In this document: one piece after another, positions 1 through 7,062 of the stretch
How positions within the stretch are numbered: the stretch's first letter is position 1
How the letters are laid out: each line of letters starts with the position of its first letter
The notes under the pieces: generated by a model
What the model saw: the letters and a program-made list of their open reading frames with translations, nothing else
Told to the model about the DNA's origin: nothing
Database searches by the model: none
Assembly: GCA_945862415.1 (NCBI GenBank)
Contig: CAMAYP010000009.1
Location: forward strand, 1 to 35,710
Direction: 5' to 3'
Origin: Chryseobacterium gleum
Lineage (GTDB): Bacteria; Bacteroidota; Bacteroidia; Flavobacteriales_D; Sanyastnellaceae
Length of the DNA: 35,710 nucleotides
Translations under genes and position numbers: made by a program

Positions 1-1038
1 TACGTCGCCCATTACCACTTCAAACTTTCCCTGAAAACCAAGCCCTACAAGTTCATTCTCCAACAAAAAAATAGGGGTTTCTGCCTGGTCCAGAATGATG
101 ACCTTGCCTGCTTTACATCTCAATAACTGTCGCACCAATTCGCTGCCAATACTGCCTGCAGCTCCGGTAACCAGCACACATTTATCGGCTACTTGATGGA
201 TTACAGGTGCACTCTCCAACTCAATGGTTTCGCGACCGAGCAATTCTTCAATCTTAATTTCCCGTATTTGTTTGGCGCTCAATTGACCGCCTATCCACTG
301 ATTAATAGGCGGAATATTAGAGACATGCACACCTGCTTGCAACGCTTTGCCAATAAAGTCGGCCTTCATCTTGGCATCCAAACTCGGAATAGCAATAATC
401 ACCTCATCAACCTTTTCAGTTTCAAACAACTCATTCAGTTTCTCGCGCGAGTATATGGATTTGCCATCGAGGGTTTTACCTTGCTTGTGCGGATTGTCGT
501 CTACAAAGGCAATGATTTCCATTCTAGATCGGGGGTCTCTGTCGATGGCTTGCTTGGTGATGAGTCCACTTTCTCCTGCGCCATATATAATTGCTCGTTT
601 GCCAACCTTGCCCGGGTTTTTCAATTCCACATAAACTACCTTCACGGCTATGCGCAACACAATCATGCTGAACAAGGTGATCAGGTATTCAATGACAACG
701 ATGGAATAGGGAATGAAAAATAGACCGTCCACGAAAGCATACTTCACCAAGTTCAGGATGGCAAAAAGCGCTGTTCCTGCCGTTACCACTGTGAAAATCC
801 GCACAGTGTCCTGTGAGCTGGTGAATCGAATAATGCCGGCATACGTTTTTCCGAACAAAAAACCAATCAGCCGAACGCCCAATAAAATAGGAATAAAGGT
901 TTTTGCAAGCTTTAGCTCTTCTGTAGGGGGGGCAAACTCAAAGCGAACGAGGTAGGCAGTTATAAATGCCATCAAACAGATGACCAGGTCGAGGCCAAGA
1001 ATCAGCCAACGTGGGGTATTGCGTTGCGGAATGAGCAC
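1..1038 (-). CDS. CapD/PglF-type polysaccharide nucleotide-sugar epimerase/dehydratase (5' part, runs off the left edge)
   Basis: About 346 residues are present; the gene continues beyond base 1. The N-terminus is membrane-embedded, with several hydrophobic segments in about the first 125 residues. A first nucleotide-binding motif follows (RAIIYGAGESG, the CoA-binding-like domain of this family). A second Rossmann motif, VLVTGAAGSIGSEL, lies near the truncated end and begins the SDR catalytic domain. This order is that of membrane-bound UDP-sugar 4,6-dehydratases (WbpM, PglF, CapD), which make modified sugars for capsule, O-antigen or glycan synthesis. No ATG exists in frame upstream of the conserved start; GTG at 1038 gives the usual short leader before the first membrane segment. 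TTG at 1044 is an alternative. The substrate cannot be told from this fragment. A polysaccharide cluster may lie to the left. Confidence 0.88.
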   Translation of the reverse strand, partial: MLIPQRNTPRWLILGLDLVICLMAFITAYLVRFEFAPPTEELKLAKTFIPILLGVRLIGFLFGKTYAGIIRFTSSQDTVRIFTVVTAGTALFAILNLVKYAFVDGLFFIPYSIVVIEYLITLFSMIVLRIAVKVVYVELKNPGKVGKRAIIYGAGESGLITKQAIDRDPRSRMEIIAFVDDNPHKQGKTLDGKSIYSREKLNELFETEKVDEVIIAIPSLDAKMKADFIGKALQAGVHVSNIPPINQWIGGQLSAKQIREIKIEELLGRETIELESAPVIHQVADKCVLVTGAAGSIGSELVRQLLRCKAGKVIILDQAETPIFLLENELVGLGFQGKFEVVMGDV

Positions 1039-1041
1039 GCA

Positions 1042-1049
1042 CAAATGTA
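1042..1049 (-). promoter_or_regulatory. Bacteroidota-type -7 element TACATTTG
   Basis: The minus strand reads TACATTTG, an exact match to the Bacteroidota -7 consensus TAnnTTTG. Nineteen bases upstream stands TTC rather than TTG. It lies only 3 bases before the GTG proposed as the start of the CapD-like gene, so the mRNA may have almost no leader. It could also be a chance match. Confidence 0.35.
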
Positions 1050-1107
1050 GGATAGGATTACGTTCTCTGAACGCCCCTGCGACGTTGGTCGCTGGTTTAG
1101 TGCCGCC

Positions 1108-1147
1108 CACAATCCCACAATCCTTCAATCCAATAATCCTACTATCC
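1108..1147. repeat. Degenerate 8-bp tandem repeat (unit roughly CACAATCC)
   Basis: Five consecutive octamers all end in ATCC: cacaatcc, cacaatcc, ttcaatcc, aataatcc, tactatcc. They fill the space between the divergent CapD-like and DUF3127 genes and stop 11 bases before the DUF3127 -7 element. This is one of several short-period intergenic repeats in the window. Confidence 0.75.
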
Positions 1148-1158
1148 AACTTCCGCCG

Positions 1159-1166
1159 TATTTTCG
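1159..1166 (+). promoter_or_regulatory. -7 element TATTTTCG upstream of the DUF3127 gene
   Basis: TATTTTCG fits the TAnnTTCG variant of the Bacteroidota -7 element, seen repeatedly in this window. It ends 18 bases before the ATG at 1185. No clear TTG lies at the -33 position. Confidence 0.45.
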
Positions 1167-1184
1167 CGGAACAATTAAGGATAC

Positions 1185-1529
1185 ATGGAAATCATCGGAA
1201 AAGTGAAGCTAGTCCGCGATGAGCAATCGTTTGCCAGCGGTTTTACCAAGCGAGAATTTGTAATTACTACAGAAGAGCAATACCCACAAGACATTCAATT
1301 TGAGTTGCTCAAGGAAAAGGGCAGCCTTATTGCTGCCTACAACCAAGGCGATCGTATCAAAGTATTCTTTGATATTCGTGGACGTGAGTATCAAGGTAAG
1401 TACTACAACAGCCTGGTTTCCTGGAAAATCGAGAGTCAAGGTGCGGAAGCTTCACAGCAGCCTGGACCACCTATGCCTCCTCCTATGCCACCCACAGCTG
1501 CCGAAATGGAAGACGATCTTCCGTTCTAA
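1185..1529 (+). CDS. DUF3127 protein, OB-fold-like with SSB-type acidic C-terminal tip
   Basis: The product has 114 residues. The first 85 or so form a beta-rich domain (EIIGKVKLV, REFVITTEEQYPQDIQFEL, GDRIKVFFDIRGREY) recognised as DUF3127, common in Bacteroidota and resembling a single-stranded-DNA-binding OB fold. It is followed by a Gln/Pro/Met-rich linker and ends in MEDDLPF. That tail matches the DDIPF/DDLPF tip by which SSB recruits partner proteins. I infer nucleic-acid binding and partner recruitment; neither is shown. The ATG at 1185 follows a -7 element. The DEAD-box helicase begins 20 bases after the stop, so the two are probably co-transcribed. It is not the canonical SSB, being shorter and of a different family. 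Confidence 0.85.
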   Translation: MEIIGKVKLVRDEQSFASGFTKREFVITTEEQYPQDIQFELLKEKGSLIAAYNQGDRIKVFFDIRGREYQGKYYNSLVSWKIESQGAEASQQPGPPMPPPMPPTAAEMEDDLPF

Positions 1530-1549
1530 GCTAAACACAATACCCGCTT

Positions 1550-2779
1550 TTGGAATTTACTGAATTAAAACTGCATAGCCAACTCCTCGAGGGAATCCTC
1601 TCGATGAATTATAAAAATGCAACTCCCATACAAGAGAAGAGCATACCTGTAATTCTCTCGGGAAAAGACCTCATCGGAATCGCACAAACAGGCACCGGAA
1701 AAACGGCTGCGTTTGTTCTTCCAATTCTTAACATGATTATGGACAAGCCAGATCATGTTGGTCCGCAGGCCCTCATCATCGTTCCAACGCGCGAATTGGC
1801 ATTGCAAATCGATCAGGCTGTAGAAGCTTATTCATATTTCACAGGCACCTCTTCTGTTGCTATATACGGTGGCGGCGACGGTCAGGATTTCTACCAAGAA
1901 AAGTTAGCCATACTGAATGGCGTAGACATTATTATAGCCACACCCGGAAGGCTCATATCGCACATGAACGTTGGGCATGTCGATTTTTCTAAACTCCGCT
2001 TTCTGATTTTGGACGAGGCCGACCGGATGCTCGATATGGGCTTCCAACCCGATTTGTTCCGAATAATACGCAGCTTAAACGAAGACCGTCAAACGTTGAT
2101 GTTTTCGGCTACGATGCCGCAAGGAATTGCACAATTGGCAAAGACATTCATGCGCGATCCGGAGCAGGTGAGTATTGCAATTTCTAAGCCTGCGGAAAAG
2201 GTAAAGCAAGCAGTTTACATGGTGCACGACTCCCAAAAGTTGGCCCTCATGCTGCACATCCTGCGTGATGAGGCACGACGCGATCAATGCATCATTGTGT
2301 TCTGTTCTCGCAAGCATGCGGTAAGTGCGCTGCATCGCAAGTTGGTGCAAGCGGGCGTGCAGGCCGATCGCATATCGAGCGATTTGGAGCAAGATCAGCG
2401 TGAAGAGGTTATGCGCAAGTTTCGAAATAAGCAAATCAACGTATTGGTGGCAACGGATGTGATTAGCCGTGGTATAGACGTGGATGGTATCGATATGGTA
2501 GTCAACTTTGATGTGCCCCGCGATGCGGAAGATTATGTGCATCGTATTGGCCGCACGGCACGCGCTCAGCGCAGTGGTGAGGCTCTAACGCTCGTTTCCC
2601 CGGAAGATTTGCGTGGCTTCCATCGTATCGAAAAACTTATCGAGAAGTCAATTGACGTCATTCCATTGCCGGAGTCTCTTGGGCCTGCAATTGAATTCCC
2701 AACCGACCAGCCTAGATCGCGACCCAAGCCTTCTTTTCGAGGAAACAAGAAAAGGTTCAGTGGTGGGCAGAGAGGGTAA
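1550..2779 (+). CDS. DEAD-box ATP-dependent RNA helicase (RhlE-like)
   Basis: The product has 409 residues and the complete superfamily 2 set: Q motif (ATPIQ, Gln28), AQTGTGKT (45-52), PTREL (79-83), TPGR (131-134), DEAD (155-158), SAT (186-188), ATDVISRGID (301-310) and HRIGRTAR (331-338). A short basic C-terminal tail follows, typical of RhlE-like helicases acting in RNA unwinding, ribosome assembly or mRNA turnover. The start must be TTG at 1550: an in-frame stop lies at 1532-1534 with no ATG between, and the next ATG (1604) would remove part of the Q-motif region. It follows the DUF3127 gene by 20 bases. The stop is followed within 6 bases by a tandem repeat. Confidence 0.95.
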   Translation: MEFTELKLHSQLLEGILSMNYKNATPIQEKSIPVILSGKDLIGIAQTGTGKTAAFVLPILNMIMDKPDHVGPQALIIVPTRELALQIDQAVEAYSYFTGTSSVAIYGGGDGQDFYQEKLAILNGVDIIIATPGRLISHMNVGHVDFSKLRFLILDEADRMLDMGFQPDLFRIIRSLNEDRQTLMFSATMPQGIAQLAKTFMRDPEQVSIAISKPAEKVKQAVYMVHDSQKLALMLHILRDEARRDQCIIVFCSRKHAVSALHRKLVQAGVQADRISSDLEQDQREEVMRKFRNKQINVLVATDVISRGIDVDGIDMVVNFDVPRDAEDYVHRIGRTARAQRSGEALTLVSPEDLRGFHRIEKLIEKSIDVIPLPESLGPAIEFPTDQPRSRPKPSFRGNKKRFSGGQRG

Positions 2780-2784
2780 TAGTT

Positions 2785-2854
2785 ACTGGGTACAGAGGAC
2801 TGGGTACAGAGGACTGGGTACTGAGGACTGGGTACTGAGGACTGGGTACTGAGG
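2785..2854. repeat. Tandem repeat, 14-bp unit actgggtactgagg (two related heptamers), 5 copies
   Basis: Five contiguous 14-mers differ only at one position (acagagg or actgagg). A decayed sixth copy follows, blending into aggtgatagg near 2864. Each 14-mer is two related heptamers (ACTGGGT, ACTGAGG). It starts 6 bases after the helicase stop. Confidence 0.95.
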
Positions 2855-2925
2855 ACTTGGCACTAGGTGATAGGTTACAAGTATTATTGGCTCTATGTAA
2901 TGAGCCAAGGGGCGGAGTCCCACCG

Positions 2926-2965
2926 TTTCACCGTTTCACCTCTTCACCACTTCACCACTTCACCA
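2926..2965. repeat. 8-bp tandem repeat, unit cttcacca, 5 copies
   Basis: The units are tttcaccg, tttcacct and three identical cttcacca. A further partial unit precedes them. The repeat lies between the helicase and WD40 genes and just upstream of the TATTTTTG element at 2980. Confidence 0.9.
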
Positions 2966-2979
2966 TTCCCCCTTCTCTA

Positions 2980-2987
2980 TATTTTTG
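2980..2987 (+). promoter_or_regulatory. -7 element TATTTTTG before the WD40 gene
   Basis: An exact TAnnTTTG match on the plus strand, 20 bases upstream of the GTG at 3008 proposed as the WD40 start. No TTG lies at the expected -33 distance, where the octamer repeat sits instead. Confidence 0.4.
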
Positions 2988-3007
2988 CCCAAAAAGCGCC
3001 ACTCTCC

Positions 3008-3925
3008 GTGTCTTCAGAATATTCGCCACTTGCCACTCGCCACTCGCCATTTAAACTGGGGCCTCATCAGGCACCTGTTTATGCGCTTGCCCGAGGTGCT
3101 TCGGATGAATTTCTTTTTACAGGTGGCGGCGATCGTGTTGTGCCGCTGTGGAATATTCTAACAGGGGAACAATTGCCTTTCTTGGTTCGCACCGACGCAC
3201 CTGTCTATTCGCTCCACTATGATGCAGATTCTGAGATTCTTTTCATTGGTTGCAGCAATGGGATGCTGCACGCTATCGACACACGAACTAGGGTTGAGCG
3301 AAAGGCGTGGAGTCTCGATTCCAACGGATTGTTTGATTTAAAATCGGATGAATTGAGGAAACGCCTGTTGGTGTGCGGGGGTAACGGCGTTTTAACTGCA
3401 ATCGATACGAATAAACTGGATGTAATACGCTCCATTCCGCTTTCTGATGGCAAACTACGCCGCATTGCTTTGCGTGGAGAGGGCGACTTGGTGGCTGTTG
3501 CCGATAACTCAGGCCTTGTGCATGTGCTGGATGCTGATACCTATCAAGCAATCGAAACGATACATGCTCACGAAGAGGGCAGCACCGCTGTTGTTTGGCA
3601 TCCTTCAAAACCGGTGCTGGTTACAGGAGGAAAAGACGCCCACATACGATGCTGGAATATGAATGAAGGCTATAAGCAAGTGCTGCATTTGGCGGCTCAT
3701 CAGTCGGCGATTTATGATATCGTTTATCATGCACAGCAAAATTGTTTTGTGTCGTGCAGCCGCGATAAAACCATCAAATGGTGGGACCCGATTTTGTTTG
3801 ATCCGCTGCGTAAAGTTGATTATTCAGAGGGTGGACACAAGCATTCGGTCAACAGATTGTTGGCGCTTGGCAATCGTGTGGTAAGCGCCGGCGACGATCG
3901 AAACGTGCTTGTATTTGGTGTATAA
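3008..3925 (+). CDS. WD40-repeat beta-propeller protein
   Basis: The product has about 305 residues from GTG 3008. Repeated blades show the WD pattern: HQAPVYALARG with DRVVPLWN, HEEGSTAVVWHPSKPVLVTGGKDAHIRCWN, HQSAIYDIVYH with SRDKTIKWWD, and a final HSVNRLLALGNRVVSAGDDRNVLVFG. It has no predicted catalysis; such propellers are protein-interaction scaffolds, here cytoplasmic since no signal peptide is seen. The reading frame stays open upstream to an ATG at 2867, but that extension is translated tandem repeat, and a -7 element lies inside it. Even the first residues after 3008 (3024-3051) come from a heptamer repeat, so the original start may have been altered by repeat growth. hisS follows 63 bases downstream. 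Confidence 0.8.
   Translation: MSSEYSPLATRHSPFKLGPHQAPVYALARGASDEFLFTGGGDRVVPLWNILTGEQLPFLVRTDAPVYSLHYDADSEILFIGCSNGMLHAIDTRTRVERKAWSLDSNGLFDLKSDELRKRLLVCGGNGVLTAIDTNKLDVIRSIPLSDGKLRRIALRGEGDLVAVADNSGLVHVLDADTYQAIETIHAHEEGSTAVVWHPSKPVLVTGGKDAHIRCWNMNEGYKQVLHLAAHQSAIYDIVYHAQQNCFVSCSRDKTIKWWDPILFDPLRKVDYSEGGHKHSVNRLLALGNRVVSAGDDRNVLVFGV
3024..3051. repeat. Heptamer tandem repeat (cgccact), 4 copies, inside the 5' end of the WD40 frame
   Basis: The units are cgccact, tgccact, cgccact, cgccatt. They are translated if the GTG at 3008 is the start (residues about 6-15). It is the third short-period repeat in the 2785-3051 stretch. Confidence 0.85.
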
Positions 3926-3965
3926 TTTGTCCTTTTCAAGCGAAGCATTCCGAAAGCCTCTCTTT

Positions 3966-3973
3966 TACCTTCG
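3966..3973 (+). promoter_or_regulatory. -7 element TACCTTCG upstream of hisS
   Basis: This TAnnTTCG match lies 15 bases before the hisS ATG at 3989, in the 63-base gap after the WD40 gene. No TTG sits at the right distance upstream. Confidence 0.35.
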
Positions 3974-3988
3974 CGGCAATATCCTACT

Positions 3989-5353
3989 ATGTCTCAACCG
4001 TCTATTCCCAAAGGTACGCGCGACTTTTCACCTCAGGTAATGGTGCGCCGTAATCATATTTTTAACGTCATCCGCACCGTGTTCCAACGATATGGCTACA
4101 TGCCTCTGGAAACACCCAGCATGGAGAATGTGGAAACCCTTACTGGGAAATACGGCGATGAGGGAGATAAACTCATTTTCCGAATACTGGATAGCGGCGA
4201 TTATCTCAAGTCAGTTCCTGAAGAGGCATTGCAGCAACGCCAGCTCAATGTGATTACGAAGCAAATTGCTGAAAAGGCTCTGAGATATGATCTGACTGTT
4301 CCTTTCGCTCGCTTTGTGGTGATGAACCAACACAGCATTGCGTTTCCATTTAAGCGATATCAGATACAGCCTGTGTGGCGAGCCGATCGTCCACAGAAAG
4401 GGCGTTACCGCGAGTTTTATCAATGCGATGCCGACGTGGTAGGAAGTGATAGCTTACTCAATGAGGTTGAACTCATTCAGATATTTGATGACGCACTCAC
4501 AGCACTTCGCGTTCCTTCGGTCATTAAAATCAATAACCGCAAAATTCTTCAGGGAATTGCAGAGATGGCAGGTGTTGCTGAGCGTATGATGGAAATGACC
4601 ATTGCGATTGATAAGCTGGACAAAGTAGGTGAGGACGGCGTTGTAAAAGAGTTGCTCGAACGCGGGTTTTCGGATGATGCGGTGAAGGTTATACAAGGCT
4701 TGTTTTCGCTTTCGGGCACAAATGAGCAGCGACTTCTGAGGCTGAGTGAGTTGTTAGTCAATTCAGAGGCTGGAACGAAGGGTATCGAAGAACTTCGATT
4801 TGTATTGAGCAGAATCAACGAATTAGGTCTGAGTTCGTGCGAGGTCGAATTGGACATCACCTTAGCTAGAGGCTTGAACTATTATACAGGTGCAATCTTC
4901 GAAGTGAAAGCGAAGAATGTGCAGATGGGAAGTATTTGCGGGGGCGGTCGCTACGACGACCTAACGGGAATCTTTGGTTTGAAAGGCGTTTCGGGGGTAG
5001 GTATTTCCTTTGGTGCCGATCGCATTTACGATGTTATGACGGAACTAAACGTGTTTCCGGCTGATGCCATGCAGAGCACGCGGGTGTTGTTTGCCAACTT
5101 CGGTGAGCAAGAGGAGAAGCACAGCATGAAGCTGTTGCGAAGACTGCGTGATGCGGGCATCAATGCCGAGATTTATCCGGATAATGCTAAAATGAAAAAG
5201 CAGTTCAAGTATGCCGATGATAAGCAGATTCCATATGTAGCTGTCATTGGTGAAGAAGAGATGAACAAGCAGGTAGTATCCCTCAAGCACATGCAGAGCG
5301 GTGAGCAAACTGTTTTGACGATTGAAGAGATTATCGAAAAATTGACGGCCTAA
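3989..5353 (+). CDS. hisS: Histidine--tRNA ligase
   Basis: The product has 454 residues. It charges tRNA-His with histidine in the cytoplasm. Class II synthetase features are in order: IPKGTRDFSP at the N-terminus, motif 2 around RYREFYQCD (139-147), the histidine-specific LARGLNYYTGAI (292-303), GGGRYDDL (318-325) and motif 3 around GVGISFGADRIYD. The last 100 residues form the anticodon-binding domain (RVLFANFGEQEEKHSMKLL onward). The length suits the Bacteroidota form. The ATG at 3989 gives the expected MSQPSIPKGTRDF start. The next gene begins 7 bases after the stop, so the two are probably co-transcribed. Confidence 0.98.
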   Translation: MSQPSIPKGTRDFSPQVMVRRNHIFNVIRTVFQRYGYMPLETPSMENVETLTGKYGDEGDKLIFRILDSGDYLKSVPEEALQQRQLNVITKQIAEKALRYDLTVPFARFVVMNQHSIAFPFKRYQIQPVWRADRPQKGRYREFYQCDADVVGSDSLLNEVELIQIFDDALTALRVPSVIKINNRKILQGIAEMAGVAERMMEMTIAIDKLDKVGEDGVVKELLERGFSDDAVKVIQGLFSLSGTNEQRLLRLSELLVNSEAGTKGIEELRFVLSRINELGLSSCEVELDITLARGLNYYTGAIFEVKAKNVQMGSICGGGRYDDLTGIFGLKGVSGVGISFGADRIYDVMTELNVFPADAMQSTRVLFANFGEQEEKHSMKLLRRLRDAGINAEIYPDNAKMKKQFKYADDKQIPYVAVIGEEEMNKQVVSLKHMQSGEQTVLTIEEIIEKLTA

Positions 5354-5360
5354 CTGTCAT

Positions 5361-6776
5361 ATGAAGTATAAGTCAATAACACTCGAAGACATAAAAGCGT
5401 TTGAGCACATGCTCGAACCTAGCCGCGTTTTCGCGGATGATGAAACTCGAAATGCCTATGGACATGATGAAACCGAAGACTTGGTGCATCCACCGGAAGT
5501 GGTACTGAAACCTTTGAACGTGAACGAAGTGAGTTCCATCTTGAAGTATTGCAACGAGCAAATTATTCCTGTCACCGCAATTGGCGGCAGAACCGGCTTG
5601 AGTGGCGGAGCGTTGAGCGTTTACGGTGGAGTAGGCCTTAGCATGGAGAAGATGAACCGTATTGTTGAAATTGATGAATTCAATTTGCAGGTGGTTGTTG
5701 AACCGGCAGTAATTACTCAGGTATTGCAGGAAACGGTAGCGGCAAAGGGGCTTTACTACCCGCCCGATCCGAGTAGCCGCGGTTCCTGTTTCATTGGTGG
5801 AAACCTCGCAGAAAATGCAGGAGGCCCGAGGGCAGTGAAATACGGTGTTACCAAAGACTTCGTGCTCAACCTTGAAGTAGTGCTTGCAAATGGAGACATT
5901 ATTCATACAGGCGCAAACACATTGAAGAACTCTACCGGCTATAATCTTACTCAGTTGATGGTAGGAAGCGAAGGAACTCTGGGCGTTATTACAAAGGCCG
6001 TCCTCAAGCTGGTGCCTCTTCCTAAAAACAACTTGCTCATGCTTGTGCCATTTTACGATGCGGCTAAGGCGTGCGAGGCAGTTAGTGCGATTTTCCGGGC
6101 GGGCATCACGCCGAGCGCACTTGAATTTATGGAGCGCGATGCAATCGATTGGGTATTGCGTTTCGTCGATGATGTGAATGTGCCGGTTGATGAAGAAATA
6201 CAAGCGCACCTGCTTATTGAGGTGGATGGCAACCACGTCGAGTCGTTGATGGCAGATTGCGAGGTTGTTGCATCGGTGGTGCAAACCTTCGGATGCGGTG
6301 AAATTCTGTTTGCCGACGATGAGGCACAAAAGAATCAGCTATGGAAACTGAGAAGGAAGGTCGCTGAGGCAGTGAAGTCGAACAGCGTCTACAAGGAAGA
6401 AGATACGGTTGTTCCCAGATACAAGCTCCCCGAACTACTCAAAGGTGTTAAGGAAATTGGGAAACGCTTTGGTTTCAAATCGGTTTGCTATGGGCATGCG
6501 GGCGATGGCAATTTACATGTGAACATCATTCGTGGAGAGTTAACCGATAAACAGTGGAATGAAGAACTCACGCTCGCCATTCGGGAAATATTCGAGCTTT
6601 GCGTTACTTTAGGAGGAACGCTAAGCGGAGAACACGGTATTGGTTTGGTTCAACGAGATTACATGGGAATCGCCTTTAAAGGCGCTGAGTTACAAACCAT
6701 GAAATCCATCAAAATGACGTTGGATTCGCACCAAATCCTAAATCCGGGTAAATTATTCCCAAAAGAAATGGACTGA
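5361..6776 (+). CDS. FAD-linked oxidase of the GlcD/D-lactate dehydrogenase family
   Basis: The product has 471 residues. The N-terminal FAD_binding_4 domain shows GGRTGLSGGA (75-84), PPDPSS (134-139) and GGNLAENAGG (146-155), which hold the FAD. The C-terminal FAD-oxidase_C domain shows YGHAGDGNLH (377-386) and SGEHGIG (422-428), the conserved active-site and metal-site segments. The family oxidises D-2-hydroxy acids such as glycolate, D-lactate or D-2-hydroxyglutarate. The substrate cannot be fixed from sequence, and no GlcE or GlcF partners are adjacent. It lacks a signal peptide. It starts 7 bases after hisS. Confidence 0.93.
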   Translation: MKYKSITLEDIKAFEHMLEPSRVFADDETRNAYGHDETEDLVHPPEVVLKPLNVNEVSSILKYCNEQIIPVTAIGGRTGLSGGALSVYGGVGLSMEKMNRIVEIDEFNLQVVVEPAVITQVLQETVAAKGLYYPPDPSSRGSCFIGGNLAENAGGPRAVKYGVTKDFVLNLEVVLANGDIIHTGANTLKNSTGYNLTQLMVGSEGTLGVITKAVLKLVPLPKNNLLMLVPFYDAAKACEAVSAIFRAGITPSALEFMERDAIDWVLRFVDDVNVPVDEEIQAHLLIEVDGNHVESLMADCEVVASVVQTFGCGEILFADDEAQKNQLWKLRRKVAEAVKSNSVYKEEDTVVPRYKLPELLKGVKEIGKRFGFKSVCYGHAGDGNLHVNIIRGELTDKQWNEELTLAIREIFELCVTLGGTLSGEHGIGLVQRDYMGIAFKGAELQTMKSIKMTLDSHQILNPGKLFPKEMD

Positions 6777-6845
6777 TAATGTGTTAATTATACATTTTCA
6801 TGACATTTTTATAAAAGAAATAGTAATTTATGAACAAAGCTGTAT

Positions 6846-6985
6846 TAGCTTTGCCGCGTACTGACCAGAAATGGTCGGTATATTTAGAGTTAGTTGAGTT
6901 GAGTCGCAATGACTCAAGACAATTACGATAGTTTTTAGTTTTTCAGTTTAAGCCAGGAAGCCCCGCTATCGAGCGGGGCTTTTTG
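6846..6985 (+). ncRNA. Candidate structured small RNA (promoter element, two hairpins, terminator)
   Basis: No protein gene fits the 286-base gap 6777-7062. It holds, in order on the plus strand: a -7 element TAGCTTTG (6846-6853); a 9-bp hairpin at 6859-6880 closed by a GAAA tetraloop; a 7-bp perfect hairpin TTGAGTC/GACTCAA at 6899-6917; a U-rich single strand; and an intrinsic terminator (6958-6985). A transcript of roughly 125-130 nt from about 6858 is implied. The GNRA loop and paired arms suggest selected structure. It does not look like tmRNA, RNase P RNA or the small SRP RNA. A long 3' UTR of the FAD oxidase gene is the main alternative. Confidence 0.5.
6958..6985 (+). terminator. Rho-independent terminator
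   Basis: A 10-bp perfect stem AAGCCCCGCT/AGCGGGGCTT with loop ATCG is followed by a T run and then GG. It ends the candidate small RNA, or the hisS-FAD oxidase transcript. Confidence 0.9.
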
Positions 6986-7034
6986 GTTCATGACATTTCT
7001 TATTCCGCACTCGCATTCAAATCCTCACTTTGGC

Positions 7035-7042
7035 TACATTTG
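7035..7042 (+). promoter_or_regulatory. -7 element TACATTTG upstream of the T9SS cargo gene
   Basis: An exact TAnnTTTG match, 20 bases before the ATG at 7063 and downstream of the terminator at 6985. This gene is therefore probably its own transcription unit. No clear -33 TTG is seen. Confidence 0.5.
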
Positions 7043-7062
7043 GCACCTACTAAATCATTCCT

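Noticed and set aside
2785-3051. CRISPR array
   Set aside because: The units are contiguous 7-14-mers without spacers, and no cas genes are present.
5373-6329. 318-codon open frame on the minus strand
   Set aside because: It lies wholly opposite the FAD oxidase gene, which has all family motifs. The translation (Cys/His/Asn-rich) has no family features.
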